The notes under the pieces are model-generated. The model was not told the DNA's origin, ran no database searches, and was given only the letters and a program-made list of their open reading frames with translations. From NCBI RefSeq assembly GCF_004341885.1, contig NZ_SLVX01000019.1, positions 1 to 64,000 on the forward strand: 64,000 nt of DNA, in the 5' to 3' direction. The stretch comes from Shinella granuli (GTDB taxonomy: Bacteria > Pseudomonadota > Alphaproteobacteria > Rhizobiales > Rhizobiaceae). Of the stretch, positions 26,001 through 34,239 are shown piece after piece (position 1 is the stretch's first letter; every line of letters begins with the position of its first letter). The position numbers and the translations under genes were made by a program.

Positions 26001-28468
26001 CCGGCCGCCCTGACCGGCAGGGTGAGGTTGCGTTCGACGGCGCGGCCGCCTTCCTCCATCATGCGCAGCGTGACCAGCGCTTCGAGGCGCTGGGTGGTCG
26101 AGGGAAGGTCGGCGACGTTCACCTCGAAGGTCGCCTTGCCGTCGTCGTCGAGCACGTCGAGGTCTTCGAGCGAGGTGGTGCTCTCTTCGAGCGCTTCCTC
26201 GTCGGCAAGGCCGAAGACGTAGCCGGGGAAGGCGGCGTCCTGGCGCGTCGGCTTCAGCGCGACGTCACCCTCGATTTCAAGGCCGGCGCCCGGTGCGCCG
26301 TAGAGATAGCGACCCTCGACCGACACTTCGGCGGGAACGCCGGCCTCGATGACCTTCGCCTCGCTCGTCATGTCGAATTCGATGCGGTCGGGCACGAAAT
26401 CATCGACGAGGAACTGCTTTTCGCCGATCGCCGTGCCCTTGGGATCGGTGAAGATCTGCATGGTCCAGGTGCCGCGCATGCTGTTTTCCTGCAGCGGCAG
26501 GTCGACGGCATGGCCGCCGAGCGCGGCGCCGTCGCTGACGATGCGGCGGTCTTCCACGCCGTCCGGGCGGTTGAAGACGAAGGTGAGCGGCAGTTTTTCC
26601 ACGGCATTGGCTTCGATGTCGCGGGCGAGCGCCGTCGCGTGCACCGTCTCGCCGGCGCGGTAGATGCCGCGCTCCGTCCAGGCGAGCACGTCGATGGCGC
26701 CCGGCGCCGGGCGGCCGGTGACGCCGCGGTCGGAAAGGTCGAAGCCGGCGCGCGTCATGTCGAGGAAGACGAAGTCCGACGTGCCCTTCTTCGCGAGGAT
26801 CACGGCGGGCGTGTTGGCGGCTGTGCCACGCATCAGGCCAGCGGTGAAGGTCGCGCGGCCGTCCGCATCGGTCGTCGCGGTGCCGAGCACCTCGTTGTTC
26901 TTGGCGATCAGCTGGAGCTCGACGCCGTCGAGCGGGTCGGCGCTGTCGAGCGAACGGGCGAAGACGTTGAGCCCGTCCGTGCCGGCATAGGTGGTGAGGC
27001 CGACATCCGAGACGACGAACCATTGCGTCGCCTTGGCATCCCATTCGTTCGAGCGGCCGTTCGAGGCGGCGGCGGTCAGGACGTAGACGCCGGGCTTGCG
27101 CTCCGGCAGCGCCTCGTCGACCGGGAAGCTGGTGACGACGTCCTTGTTGAGGTCGCGGGCGATCTCGATCTGACCCTGCCAGACCAGTTCACCATTGTCG
27201 TTTTCGATGCGGCTGGCGGAATAGCCGTCGAGCTGGGTGAGGAAGCGGCTTTCGGACAGCAGTCCGGCAATGGCGCGGTCGCCGACGCGGTAGAGCTTCA
27301 GGTCGGCGCTGTCGGTGTTGACGGAGACGATCGGGATGCCGCGGCGCACGCTTCCCGGCAGCACGAATCCGTCGCCCGTGAAGCGCACCATGGCGGCGCG
27401 GTCCTGCACGTAGATGTCGAGGTCGACGGCCGATTCCAGCGGCTCGTCGACCGCCGACGGCAGGCCGGGGCGGAAGGCGATCTTGTAGCGCTGGCCATGG
27501 GTGAGGCCCTCGACGCAGATCTGCCGGTCCTTGGCTTCCACGGCCTTCGGCGCCGCGCCGTCGAGCGTGACGAAGGAGGCATAGTCGGCGCCGGACTTGA
27601 CGAGCGGTTCGGAGAATTCGACGCAGGCGCGTGGGCTCGCGCTGTCGGAATCGATCGTGTGGTTGACGACGCGGAAGCCCTGGCGGGCACGAAGGCCGAG
27701 ATAGGCCGAGCGCACCGCGACGTCCTCCTTCAGCGCGAGGCTCGCCTTGTAGGCATTGATGCCGGCGCGGTAATTGCTCGACTTGTCGAGCGTCTCGGCG
27801 AGAACGGCGAGCGCCCGGGCGCGGGTCTCCGTCGTGCGCGAGAGCTGGTAGGCGTTGATCGCCGCAAGCGCGCCCTGGCCGGCGAGATAGCTGTTGTTGA
27901 CGGCGCGCGTCATGGATTCGGCGGTCTCGATCCAGAGGTAGTAGTCGTCGGGCGCAAGCGAAAGCGCGCCCTTGAAGGCGATCAGCGCCTGGTCGAAGCG
28001 GCTGGAAGCCGTCTCGATGCGGCCGAGCGAGGCGAGGCTTTCGGCGCCCTGGCCGGTGTGCTCGCTGGCAAGCGACAGGTTGTCGCGGAAGGAGCGGGCA
28101 TCGCTCATCATGTAGTCGCGGATGAAGGCCATGGCCGGCGGCGCGCCGATATCGACGGCGCTGTCGGCGCGCACGATCTTGCCGGCGACGGCGCCCTGGA
28201 AATGGTTGAGCTGGTTGAAGTCGCTCTTCAGGAAGCACCATTTCACCTTGGGATTATAGGTGAAGGCACGGCAGGACAGGTCGTCGATGCAGTCGGTCTT
28301 GCACTGGTCGAGCGTCACGTCCTGCACGGTGCGCAGGTCGAAGCCGAAATAATCGCTGTTTTCAGAGGTGACCACGGTGCGCGTTTCTTGTGCGCCTGCG
28401 GGGAGGGGAGGGGAGGCGACGGCAGCCAGAAGAAGTGCCGAGAAACCGAAGAATGCGCGCATAGACAT
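23012..28468 (-). CDS. Bacterial alpha-2-macroglobulin with PAN/apple domain
   Basis: 1818 residues. Start ATG at 28468 has GGAGG 6 bases upstream, followed by a cleavable signal peptide (to about residue 26, ...PAGAQ). The mature N terminus has a cysteine-rich PAN/apple-like module (TLDQCKTDCIDDLSCRAFTY, KVKWCFLKSDF, about 50-90). Then a helical repeat segment (about 110-260), many MG domains, and the thioester motif CTEQ near 1366 in YPYGCTEQTTSRALPLLYL, with its alpha/alpha toroid domain. CTEQ means the thioester can trap attacking proteases covalently in the periplasm. It forms an operon with pbpC: protease trapping plus wall repair. Commonly called yfhM-type. Confidence 0.92.
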   Translation of the reverse strand: MSMRAFFGFSALLLAAVASPPLPAGAQETRTVVTSENSDYFGFDLRTVQDVTLDQCKTDCIDDLSCRAFTYNPKVKWCFLKSDFNQLNHFQGAVAGKIVRADSAVDIGAPPAMAFIRDYMMSDARSFRDNLSLASEHTGQGAESLASLGRIETASSRFDQALIAFKGALSLAPDDYYLWIETAESMTRAVNNSYLAGQGALAAINAYQLSRTTETRARALAVLAETLDKSSNYRAGINAYKASLALKEDVAVRSAYLGLRARQGFRVVNHTIDSDSASPRACVEFSEPLVKSGADYASFVTLDGAAPKAVEAKDRQICVEGLTHGQRYKIAFRPGLPSAVDEPLESAVDLDIYVQDRAAMVRFTGDGFVLPGSVRRGIPIVSVNTDSADLKLYRVGDRAIAGLLSESRFLTQLDGYSASRIENDNGELVWQGQIEIARDLNKDVVTSFPVDEALPERKPGVYVLTAAASNGRSNEWDAKATQWFVVSDVGLTTYAGTDGLNVFARSLDSADPLDGVELQLIAKNNEVLGTATTDADGRATFTAGLMRGTAANTPAVILAKKGTSDFVFLDMTRAGFDLSDRGVTGRPAPGAIDVLAWTERGIYRAGETVHATALARDIEANAVEKLPLTFVFNRPDGVEDRRIVSDGAALGGHAVDLPLQENSMRGTWTMQIFTDPKGTAIGEKQFLVDDFVPDRIEFDMTSEAKVIEAGVPAEVSVEGRYLYGAPGAGLEIEGDVALKPTRQDAAFPGYVFGLADEEALEESTTSLEDLDVLDDDGKATFEVNVADLPSTTQRLEALVTLRMMEEGGRAVERNLTLPVRAAGAMIGVKPEFSGELSENSVANFHVLAVAPDGSRQAMQGMPWKLLAVERNYQWYRDGSSWRYEPVLSTRQIANGMVDAGADGGRISVPVTWGRYRLEVESAEPDGPATSIEFDAGWYVAATSTETPDALEISLDKENYAVGDTARLKISPRHAGQVLITVGAESLIATKTAAIGAEGGEVEIPITREWGPGSYVTATLFRPGTDQESRMPMRAIGITWLKVDPADRKLNVALDVPEKTLPRQPLDIALAINGAGANEEAYVTVAAVDVGILNLTRYEAPDPAGWYFGQRRLGMEIRDLYGRLIDGSLGATGRLRTGGDGGEGALSGNPPTEKLVAFFAGPVKLDAEGKARVSFDIPQFNGTARIMAVAWTKTGIGSASKDVVIRDPVVVTASLPKFLAPGDRADLRLDIANTDAPAGDYTVEVTHNDSVMVEQTGAGRTLRLEPGGKTALTLPLIGGEAGDGVVTVRLSNDAGLSLEQALNVPVRPAAMPITTRRPIEIAANGSLTIDDQLLADSQLAGASVSLNVSRAAAFDIPALLMALDRYPYGCTEQTTSRALPLLYLSELSRQSGLAEDTETQKRVQDAIYRVLANQSSSGSFGLWGPGYGDLWLDAFVTDFLTRAREQTFDVPEQAMLQALSNLQNALSYDVNVTSQGNEIAYALYVLARNRKAAISDLRYYADTKLSEFSSPLSRAHLAAALGLYGDAQRSMTIFSNALGLSRDSVMNASLSRTDYGSSLRDGAAILALAAEARPVPTIIPDLTKLVARQWEDKRWTSTQEQTWMLLAARSVKDADKGLALEINGTAHSGGYAAQMTGKALMDNPLTVANRSGEPVSAMLTTVAAPADPLPAGGDGFAIERSYYTLDGEEANVSEATQNERYVVVLKVTEHNDWPSRIIITDLLPAGFEIDNPSLVDSAKLANFDWIGEIEPAHTEFRYDRFVAAFNRSAGDNREVTLAYVVRAVTPGTYDHPAAQVEDMYRPQYSARTATSRMQVVKAE

Positions 28469-28655
28469 GAAGTCCTCCTAACGCTGCCCGTCTCGTTGCC
28501 GCCGCCACTGTCCAGACCCGGATGCGGCTTGTCAATCGAAAGACGAAGCGCGTCGGGAGGGGCGAAAAGGGGGCGGCGCATGGAACCAGGGGGAAGACGT
28601 TTCAGGTTCGCCGTTCAATCGCCGGGAATGCGAAAATTTTTGCCGCGGCGTGGCG

Positions 28656-28671
28656 TTAACCTTTTGTTAAC
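28656..28671. promoter_or_regulatory. CtrA-type box TTAA-N7-TTAAC
   Basis: TTAA at 28656-28659, seven bases, then TTAAC at 28667-28671 is an exact match to the consensus of the alphaproteobacterial cell-cycle regulator CtrA. It lies 188 bases upstream of the a2M start and just upstream of the candidate RNA on the other strand. Binding is not shown. Confidence 0.5.
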
Positions 28672-28750
28672 CATATCGGCGCAGACTTCAAATCACGGGC
28701 GAACGGTCTCTGTCATATCGCTGTTACAGCGGGCCGGTAGAACCCTCGTC

Positions 28751-28865
28751 AGACACGAAAGTCGTGTTTCGCAAGCGCGGTGACCACGGATGTACTGGCA
28801 CCCGCGCGAAGCACTTCCCCGGCCAGGCCGGGATGAGGAAGCGGGGGGATAACCCTCGCTTTTTT
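28751..28865 (+). ncRNA. Candidate structured RNA ending in terminator
   Basis: The 500-base gap between the a2M gene and the AEC gene has no ORF of quality but has successive stem-loops on the plus strand: ACACGA/TCGTGT (28753-28767, loop AAG), GCGCGG/CCGCGC (28775-28780 with 28802-28807), CCGGC/GCCGG (about 28819-28831), then a terminator at 28840-28865. The 5' end is not defined; the CtrA-type box at 28656 would put a transcript of up to about 190 bases. It could be a free small RNA or the attenuator/leader of the AEC gene. I do not recognise a known family. Confidence 0.4.
28840..28865 (+). terminator. Intrinsic terminator upstream of AEC gene
   Basis: Stem AGCGGGGG/CCCTCGCT (28840-28847 with 28853-28860, one G-T pair) with loop GATAA is followed by five T. 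It lies 110 bases before the AEC start, with no gene immediately upstream on this strand. Confidence 0.7.
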
Positions 28866-28974
28866 CATTTGTGCGCCGCCCTTTGGCGCTGGACCCTCCT
28901 TTTGCTTTGCCCTACCCATGGTGCCCGCAGGGCGGCCGTCCTGTTGCCTTTTCTTCCGCTTTCCGGACGGTTGC

Positions 28975-29919
28975 ATGTCTGACGTCGCCCTCAATGTCCT
29001 GCCCATCTTCGCGCTGATCTTCATCGGCTGGTTGCTCGTGCGCACCGGTTACCTGAGCGAGGCGCTGGGCGAGGGGTTGGGGGAGTTCGTCTTCCGGGTG
29101 GCCGTTCCCGTCCTGCTCTTCCGCACCATCGCGGAGGCCGATTTCGCCGGGGAATCGCCGCTGCGCATCTGGATCGGCTACTTCGCCGGGGTCGCCTTCA
29201 CCTGGACGGTGGCACACCTTGTCGCCACGCTCGGCTTCGGGCGCGACCGGCGGATCGGCGTGCTCGCCGGCGTCTCCTCCGCCTTCGCCAACACCGTCTT
29301 CATCGGCCTGCCGCTGGTCTCGCGCATCGTCGGCGAGGAGGGGTTGGTGGCGATCTCCGTGCTGCTCTCCGTGCACCTGCCGGTCATGATGATCGCCGGC
29401 ACGATCCTGATGGAGCGGGCGGAGCGCAAGGACGGCACGCGCGAGCCGCAGCGTATCGGCACCCTTCTCCTCGGCATCGGCAGGAGCCTGGTGCGCAATC
29501 CGCTGGTGATCGGCCTTGTCGCCGGGGCGCTGTTCCACACGGGCGGCGTGCCGCTCGCCGGGCCCGTGAAGGTTGTGGTCGACCAGCTTGCGGGGGCGGC
29601 AGCGCCGGCGGCGCTCATCTCGATCGGCATGGCGCTCAACAAGTACAAGGTCGGCGGCAATGCCGGCATCGCGCTTGCGATGACCAGCCTCAAGCTCGTG
29701 CTGCTGCCGGGCTCCGTCTATGTCGCCTGCCGGCTGCTCGGCCTCAGCCCGGAATGGACGGCCGCCATGGTACTGTGCTCCTCGGTGCCGACGGGCATCA
29801 ATGCCTGGCTGCTCGCCAACCATTTCGGCGTCGGCCATGCGCTCGCCTCCTCGACGATCACCATGACGACGGCGCTCGGCGTCTTCACCGTCTCCTTCTG
29901 GGCCTGGCTGCTGGGGTGA
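28975..29919 (+). CDS. AEC-family (auxin efflux carrier) permease
   Basis: 314 residues from ATG at 28975; a GTG at 28918 in frame would add a cysteine/proline-rich unlikely leader. About ten hydrophobic segments in the 5+5 AEC arrangement are visible. Conserved pieces include NVLPIFALIFIGWLL at the N terminus, VFRVAVPVLLFRTI, AFANTVFIGLPLVSRIVGE and, in the second half, AAPAALISIGMALNKYK and SSVPTGINAWLLANHFG. It sits in the inner membrane and exports or imports small carboxylates or related compounds; the substrate is unknown. It is followed by a bidirectional terminator and preceded by the candidate RNA. Confidence 0.85.
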   Translation: MSDVALNVLPIFALIFIGWLLVRTGYLSEALGEGLGEFVFRVAVPVLLFRTIAEADFAGESPLRIWIGYFAGVAFTWTVAHLVATLGFGRDRRIGVLAGVSSAFANTVFIGLPLVSRIVGEEGLVAISVLLSVHLPVMMIAGTILMERAERKDGTREPQRIGTLLLGIGRSLVRNPLVIGLVAGALFHTGGVPLAGPVKVVVDQLAGAAAPAALISIGMALNKYKVGGNAGIALAMTSLKLVLLPGSVYVACRLLGLSPEWTAAMVLCSSVPTGINAWLLANHFGVGHALASSTITMTTALGVFTVSFWAWLLG

Positions 29920-29945
29920 AGCTGTTTCTTCGCGGCGGCAATAAA

Positions 29946-29973
29946 AAAAACCCGGCGCGATGGCCGGGTTTTT
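29946..29973. terminator. Bidirectional terminator between AEC and cytochrome c genes
   Basis: An 11-bp stem AAAAACCCGGC/GCCGGGTTTTT (29946-29956 and 29963-29973) gives a GC stem with A/T tails on both sides, serving the two convergent genes. Confidence 0.85.
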
Positions 29974-29993
29974 CGTCTCCATGCGCCGGCGTC

Positions 29994-30743
29994 TTACTGA
30001 GCCGGCTGTTCCGTCGTGGTGCCCTCGGTGGCGGCGCCGCCTTCGGCCGGGGCCGCGCCCTCGGTCGTCGTCGCGCCGCCTTCTGCGGGTGCAGCGCCTT
30101 CCGTCGTGGTGGCTGCGCCGTCAGCGGGAGCCGCACCCTCGGTGCTGGTCGCGCCGTCGGCCGGTGCGGCTGCGCCTGCATCCGCGCCTTCGCTGGAGGC
30201 GGTCGGCAGCGGTGCCGGGTTGTCGGAAAGCGTGCGCAGATAGGCGATCAGGTTGGCGCGCTCGTCGTTCTTCTTCAGGCCGGCAAAGCCCATGGCGGTG
30301 CCGGGAACATGCTTCTTCGGCGCTTCCAGGAAGTAGCTGAGGTGATCGTAGTCCCACACGACCTTCTGGCCCTCGGAGAAGGTGGTCATGCCGGCGGAAT
30401 AGCTGAAGCCCTCATGCGAGGCGACCGGGCGGTTCACGATGTCCCAGAGACCGGGTCCGACCTTGTTCGGTCCACCCTTCTCCGAGGTGTGACAGCTCGC
30501 ACATTTCTTGAAGGCCGTTTCGCCGGCGGTCGCATCGGCGGTGGCCAGCAACGTGGCGATCGGAACGGTTGCTGCGGCTTCGCCGCCGGCTGCCTCGCCA
30601 CCGGTTTCCTCGGCCACGATCGCGAAGCCTTCCTTCTCGGGAGCGCCCGAATGGAAAATGCCTTCAGAAGCGATCGACACGGACATCAGTACGAAAACGG
30701 TGCCGAGCAGGGCACCTACGCCCATGTTCACATAAGAGTTCAT
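29994..30743 (-). CDS. cycM: Membrane-anchored cytochrome c (CycM-like) with repeat tail
   Basis: 249 residues. An uncleaved N-terminal helix (about 8-26, [20 protein letters not shown]) anchors it with the haem domain in the periplasm. Haem attachment is CASCH near residue 79, and the axial methionine lies in [29 protein letters not shown] is typical of class I c-type cytochromes linking the bc1 complex to oxidases. The last 65 residues are an alanine/proline/glutamate/threonine tail built from repeats like [13 protein letters not shown]. This tail is an expansion, not part of the fold. Terminator at 29946-29973. Confidence 0.88.
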   Translation of the reverse strand: MNSYVNMGVGALLGTVFVLMSVSIASEGIFHSGAPEKEGFAIVAEETGGEAAGGEAAATVPIATLLATADATAGETAFKKCASCHTSEKGGPNKVGPGLWDIVNRPVASHEGFSYSAGMTTFSEGQKVVWDYDHLSYFLEAPKKHVPGTAMGFAGLKKNDERANLIAYLRTLSDNPAPLPTASSEGADAGAAAPADGATSTEGAAPADGAATTTEGAAPAEGGATTTEGAAPAEGGAATEGTTTEQPAQ

Positions 30744-30894
30744 CCAAACGCTCCCCTAGGAACCGGCGGACATGCGCCGGCCAGTCTTGAAATCGCGCGG
30801 AACCTATGTCTTTTGCTGCTTCGTTGCAACAGTGATTGTAGCCCCCGCACTGAGACTTTTTGACACTTTTCCCGGGGGTTTTGAAGGGCTGCAG

Positions 30895-31650
30895 ATGAAT
30901 TCCGCCAATTTTGACAAGACCCTCGTCCTCATTCCCGCGCGCATGGCCTCGACCCGGCTTCCGGGCAAGCCGCTTGCCGACATTGCGGGCCTGCCGATGA
31001 TCGTGCAGGTTGCGCGTCGCGCGGCCGAGGCCGATGTCGGGCGGATCGTCGTCGCCGTCGATCACCAGGACATCTTCGACGCGGTGGTGGCCGCCGGCTT
31101 CGAGGCGGTGATGACCCGCGTCGACCACCAGTCCGGTTCAGACCGCATCCACGAGGCGCTGACCAGGAGCGATCCCGAGGGCCGGGCCGAGATCATCATC
31201 AACGTGCAGGGCGACCTGCCGACGATCGACCCGGAAACGATCCGCGCCGCCCTTCGCCCGCTGGAGAACGCCGCGACCGACATCGCCACGCTGACCACCG
31301 AGATCCGCGACGAGGAGGAGAAGACCAATCCGAATGTCGTGAAGGTCGTCGGCTCGCCGCTCAGCGAGAGCCGCCTGCGCGCCCTTTATTTCACGCGCGC
31401 GACGGCGCCGTACGGCAAGGGTCCGCTCTATCACCATATCGGCCTCTACGCCTACCGCCGCAAGGCGCTGGAAGCCTTCGTCGCGCTGAAGCCCTCGACG
31501 CTCGAAAGGCGGGAATCGCTGGAGCAGTTGCGCGCGCTGGAGGCGGGAATGCGCATCGATGCGGAGATCGTTGACACCGTTCCGCTGGGTGTCGATACTC
31601 CGGCCGACCTCGAAAAGGCCCGCGCAATGCTCGCGGCCAACCCCATCTGA
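30895..31650 (+). CDS. kdsB: 3-deoxy-manno-octulosonate cytidylyltransferase
   Basis: 251 residues from ATG at 30895; the frame is open upstream to 30772, but that part overlaps the divergent cytochrome promoter. It activates KDO with CTP to CMP-KDO for lipopolysaccharide inner core and lipid A. Motifs: [18 protein letters not shown] (nucleotide-binding loop), [28 protein letters not shown] (metal aspartate), [17 protein letters not shown] and the C-terminal [12 protein letters not shown]. The pheA gene follows 12 bases after, so both are probably co-transcribed. The pairing is common in rhizobia. Confidence 0.95.
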   Translation: MNSANFDKTLVLIPARMASTRLPGKPLADIAGLPMIVQVARRAAEADVGRIVVAVDHQDIFDAVVAAGFEAVMTRVDHQSGSDRIHEALTRSDPEGRAEIIINVQGDLPTIDPETIRAALRPLENAATDIATLTTEIRDEEEKTNPNVVKVVGSPLSESRLRALYFTRATAPYGKGPLYHHIGLYAYRRKALEAFVALKPSTLERRESLEQLRALEAGMRIDAEIVDTVPLGVDTPADLEKARAMLAANPI

Positions 31651-31662
31651 TCGGATCCCGCC

Positions 31663-32514
31663 ATGATCATGAAGACCAACAGGATCGCCTTCCAGGGCGA
31701 GTTTGGCGCCAATTCCGACATGGCCAGCCGCGACATGTTCCCGAACATGGAGCCGCTGCCCTGCCAGACCTTCGAGGATGCCTTCCTGGCCGTCGAGAAC
31801 GGTGATGCCGACCTCGGCATGATCCCGATCGAGAACACGATCGCCGGCCGCGTCGCCGACATCCATCATCTGCTGCCGGAATCGCGGCTGCATATCGTCG
31901 GCGAATATTTCATGCCGATCCGCTTCCAGCTCATGGTGCTGCCGGGCGTGGCGAAGGACGAGATCCGCACCGTGCACAGCCATATCCACGCGCTCGGCCA
32001 GTGCCGCAAGATCGTCCGTCTCAACGGCTGGAAACCGGTGATCGCCGGCGATACGGCAGGGGCGGCCAAGTTGGTCGCGGAAACCGGCGATCGCAGCATG
32101 GCTGCGCTCGCCCCGCGCCTTGCGGCCGATCTCTACGGCCTCTCCATCGTCGCGGAGAATGTCGAGGACACGGAAAGCAACGTCACCCGCTTCGTCGTGC
32201 TGTCGCGCGATGCGGCGCCGGTGGAGCGCGACGGGGACGAGATCATCGTCACCACCTTCGTCTTCAACGTGCGCAACATTCCGGCGGCTCTCTACAAGGC
32301 GCTCGGCGGCTTTGCGACGAACGGCATCAACATGACGAAGCTGGAAAGCTACCAGATCGGCGGCAAGTTCTACGCCACGCAGTTCTATGCCGATATCGAG
32401 GGCCATCCGGACGACCTGCCGGTGCGCCGCGCGCTGGAGGAGCTTCGCTTCTTCTCCGAAAAGGTCCGCATCCTCGGCACCTATCGCGCCCATCCGATGC
32501 GCAGCGCCTTCTGA
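31663..32514 (+). CDS. pheA: Prephenate dehydratase (monofunctional, with ACT domain)
   Basis: 283 residues; no chorismate mutase domain, so this is the stand-alone form. The catalytic domain (1-185) has IAFQGEFGANSDMA, IPIENTIAGRVADIHHLL and the TRF motif in ESNVTRFVVL, whose threonine/arginine are essential. Residues 195-283 are an ACT regulatory domain with LGGFATNGINMTKLESYQ, the phenylalanine-binding ESRP-like loop here reading ESYQ. It converts prephenate to phenylpyruvate in the cytoplasm, and phenylalanine should inhibit it. A GC-rich hairpin without a T tract follows at about 32541-32560. Confidence 0.95.
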   Translation: MIMKTNRIAFQGEFGANSDMASRDMFPNMEPLPCQTFEDAFLAVENGDADLGMIPIENTIAGRVADIHHLLPESRLHIVGEYFMPIRFQLMVLPGVAKDEIRTVHSHIHALGQCRKIVRLNGWKPVIAGDTAGAAKLVAETGDRSMAALAPRLAADLYGLSIVAENVEDTESNVTRFVVLSRDAAPVERDGDEIIVTTFVFNVRNIPAALYKALGGFATNGINMTKLESYQIGGKFYATQFYADIEGHPDDLPVRRALEELRFFSEKVRILGTYRAHPMRSAF

Positions 32515-32615
32515 AACTTGACGATCGTCAGGCGGGCCGGAACCGGCCCGCTGCATGGGCATTCCCCAAGGGAGCGGGTCGCAGGCGGCGGCCCTTCCGG
32601 ATGAAGGAGATGCCC

Positions 32616-32852
32616 ATGCGCACGATCACCCACATAACGATCCTCGTCTCGATGATGGTGAACGCCGTCGTCTTCGGCGTCGGCACCATCGCCATCCTCA
32701 CGGTGCCGGCGTTCAACGCGCAGGCCAAATACCTGCTGCCGGCCTGGATCGTCGTCACCTTCCTCATAAGCCCCGTCATCGCCCGGCTTCTGGCGCCCCG
32801 TCTCCGGCTGCGCGAGCATCCCGGCGACCGGCCGCATTTCGGCTGGCGCTGA
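32616..32852 (+). CDS. Small membrane protein (78 aa)
   Basis: The ATG at 32616 has AAGGAG at 32604-32609, 6 bases upstream. The product has two hydrophobic helices, about residues 6-28 (ITILVSMMVNAVVFGVGTIAIL) and 36-55 (LLPAWIVVTFLISPVIARLL), and a basic tail. Probably inner membrane with both ends in the cytoplasm. Similar short proteins occur next to rhizobial pheA genes as far as I recall, without known role. It converges on nudC with a 5-base gap. Confidence 0.7.
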   Translation: MRTITHITILVSMMVNAVVFGVGTIAILTVPAFNAQAKYLLPAWIVVTFLISPVIARLLAPRLRLREHPGDRPHFGWR

Positions 32853-32857
32853 GCGGC

Positions 32858-33832
32858 TCAGACCTGCCAGTCCAGCCAGTCGCGCATCAGGCGGTGTGCG
32901 ATGGCGCCCTTCGGCGGCGGGGTCGTGGCGCCGGGCGCGACGCCGGACATGGCGCTGCGCGCGATCATCGCCGCGGTCTCCTCGCGGGTGAACCAGCGGC
33001 AATCCTCCAGCTCCTGCTCGTCGCGGCGGATGTCGAAGGAGATCGCCTCCCCATAGCAGCCGATCATCAGCGAGTGCGGCAGCGGCCAGGGCTGCGAGGC
33101 ATGGTAGCGCACGCGCCCGACCTTGATGCCGGATTCCTCCAGCGTCTCGCGGCGCACCGTATGCTCGATCGTCTCGCCCGGCTCCAGGAAGCCGGCGAGG
33201 CAGGAATACATGCCCTCGGGGAAATGCGGCGAGCGGCCGAGCAGGCAGAGGTCCCGCTCGATATCGATGATCAGCATGATGGCGACCGGATCGGTGCGCG
33301 GGAAGATCGTGTGGCTGCACGCCTCGCAGACGCGGCGGTAGCCGCCGATCTCCGAGCGGGTCGGCGCGCCGCACTTGCCGCAGAAGCGGTTGTTGCCGTT
33401 CCAGGTCATCAGGCTGGAGGCCTGGGCGAACTGGCCGAGCAGGTCGTCGTCGAGCATCTGCTGGCGGTAGAGCGTGCGCCCGTCCGCCGCTTTCAGCGGC
33501 TCCTGCAGCGTCTCGGGATCGGCCCTGACGGGGATCGCCAGCCGCGGCTCGCCGTTCTTCAGGTAGCCGAGCAGGATGGCCTCCTCCGGCACCGGATCGA
33601 GTTCGGCCAGCTCATAGGGCGCAAACAGCGGGTCGATGATCTTCTCGTCATGCTTCACGACGAGCTTTCCTCCGGCGATCGCAAAGGCATGCACGGTCTC
33701 GGCCTTGAAGGCCTGTTCCAGGCAGTCCGGCGCGCGGTGCTCCGACTGGCGGTCGAGGCTGTTCTCCGCGAAGGCCACCATGGTGCTGGGCTCGGGATGC
33801 GGGCGATAAAGATCGAACAGCGATGGCTTCAT
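32858..33832 (-). CDS. nudC: NAD(H) pyrophosphatase / decapping Nudix hydrolase
   Basis: 324 residues from ATG at 33832. It cleaves NADH to NMNH and AMP and in bacteria removes NAD caps from RNA. The central zinc ribbon has CGKCG and CEAC (about 160-185). The Nudix box reads GFLEPGETIEHTVRRETLEE followed by SGI, with all metal-binding glutamates, and the NudC-specific SQPWPLPHSLM follows about 15 residues later. The start overlaps the stop of the HIT-family gene by ATGA, so both nucleotide-processing proteins are translated together. Confidence 0.93.
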   Translation of the reverse strand: MKPSLFDLYRPHPEPSTMVAFAENSLDRQSEHRAPDCLEQAFKAETVHAFAIAGGKLVVKHDEKIIDPLFAPYELAELDPVPEEAILLGYLKNGEPRLAIPVRADPETLQEPLKAADGRTLYRQQMLDDDLLGQFAQASSLMTWNGNNRFCGKCGAPTRSEIGGYRRVCEACSHTIFPRTDPVAIMLIIDIERDLCLLGRSPHFPEGMYSCLAGFLEPGETIEHTVRRETLEESGIKVGRVRYHASQPWPLPHSLMIGCYGEAISFDIRRDEQELEDCRWFTREETAAMIARSAMSGVAPGATTPPPKGAIAHRLMRDWLDWQV

Positions 33833-34239
33833 GGCGTGAGCGCGTCCAGGATCTTGGCCGCGAAGGCCTTGGTTTCGTCGGCCGAGCGCGGCTCGGCGGT
33901 TCCGAAACCCCAGACGGGGCCGGGCCAGTTCGGGTCGCCCTCGCTGCGCGCGATGACATGGACGTGCAACTGGCGGACGATGTTGCCGATCGCGGCGACG
34001 TTGATCTTCTCCGCCCCGGTCACCTTCTTCAGCGTTTCGGCGACAAGCGTCGTCTCGAAGGTCAGCATGGTCTGGTCCAGCGGCGTGAGGTCGAAGATCT
34101 CGCTGACATCCGGCCGCTGCGGCACCAGCATCAGCCAGGGCCAGCGGCCGTCCTTCATCAGGCGCAGCTCGCAAAGGCCAATCTTCGTCAGAAGGTCGCT
34201 GTCGCGCACGATCCGTTCGTCAAGGTGAAAGTCGCTCAA
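33829..34239 (-). CDS. HIT-family protein (histidine triad variant)
   Basis: 136 residues from TTG at 34239, chosen because GGGAGA precedes it by 6 bases and the sequence LSDFHLDERIVRD matches the usual opening of rhizobial relatives; the longer frame upstream runs toward the SRP RNA. The catalytic motif reads QLHVHVIAR: the first histidine of HxHxH is a glutamine, but the central nucleophilic histidine and the last one remain. It is then probably a nucleotide hydrolase/transferase of the less studied HIT group. Overlaps nudC by 4 bases. Confidence 0.8.
   Translation of the reverse strand: MSDFHLDERIVRDSDLLTKIGLCELRLMKDGRWPWLMLVPQRPDVSEIFDLTPLDQTMLTFETTLVAETLKKVTGAEKINVAAIGNIVRQLHVHVIARSEGDPNWPGPVWGFGTAEPRSADETKAFAAKILDALTP

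Noticed and set aside
24272-28783. 1503-residue open frame on the plus strand opposite the a2M gene
   Set aside because: Composition is rich in Arg/Gly/Asp/Val/His with no domains; it is the antisense shadow of a high-GC gene with strong third-position bias. The a2M frame has a signal peptide, thioester and ribosome binding site.
32541-32560. GC-rich hairpin after pheA as a terminator
   Set aside because: The stem GCGGGCCGG/CCGGCCCGC is good, but no T tract follows, so termination is not supported.
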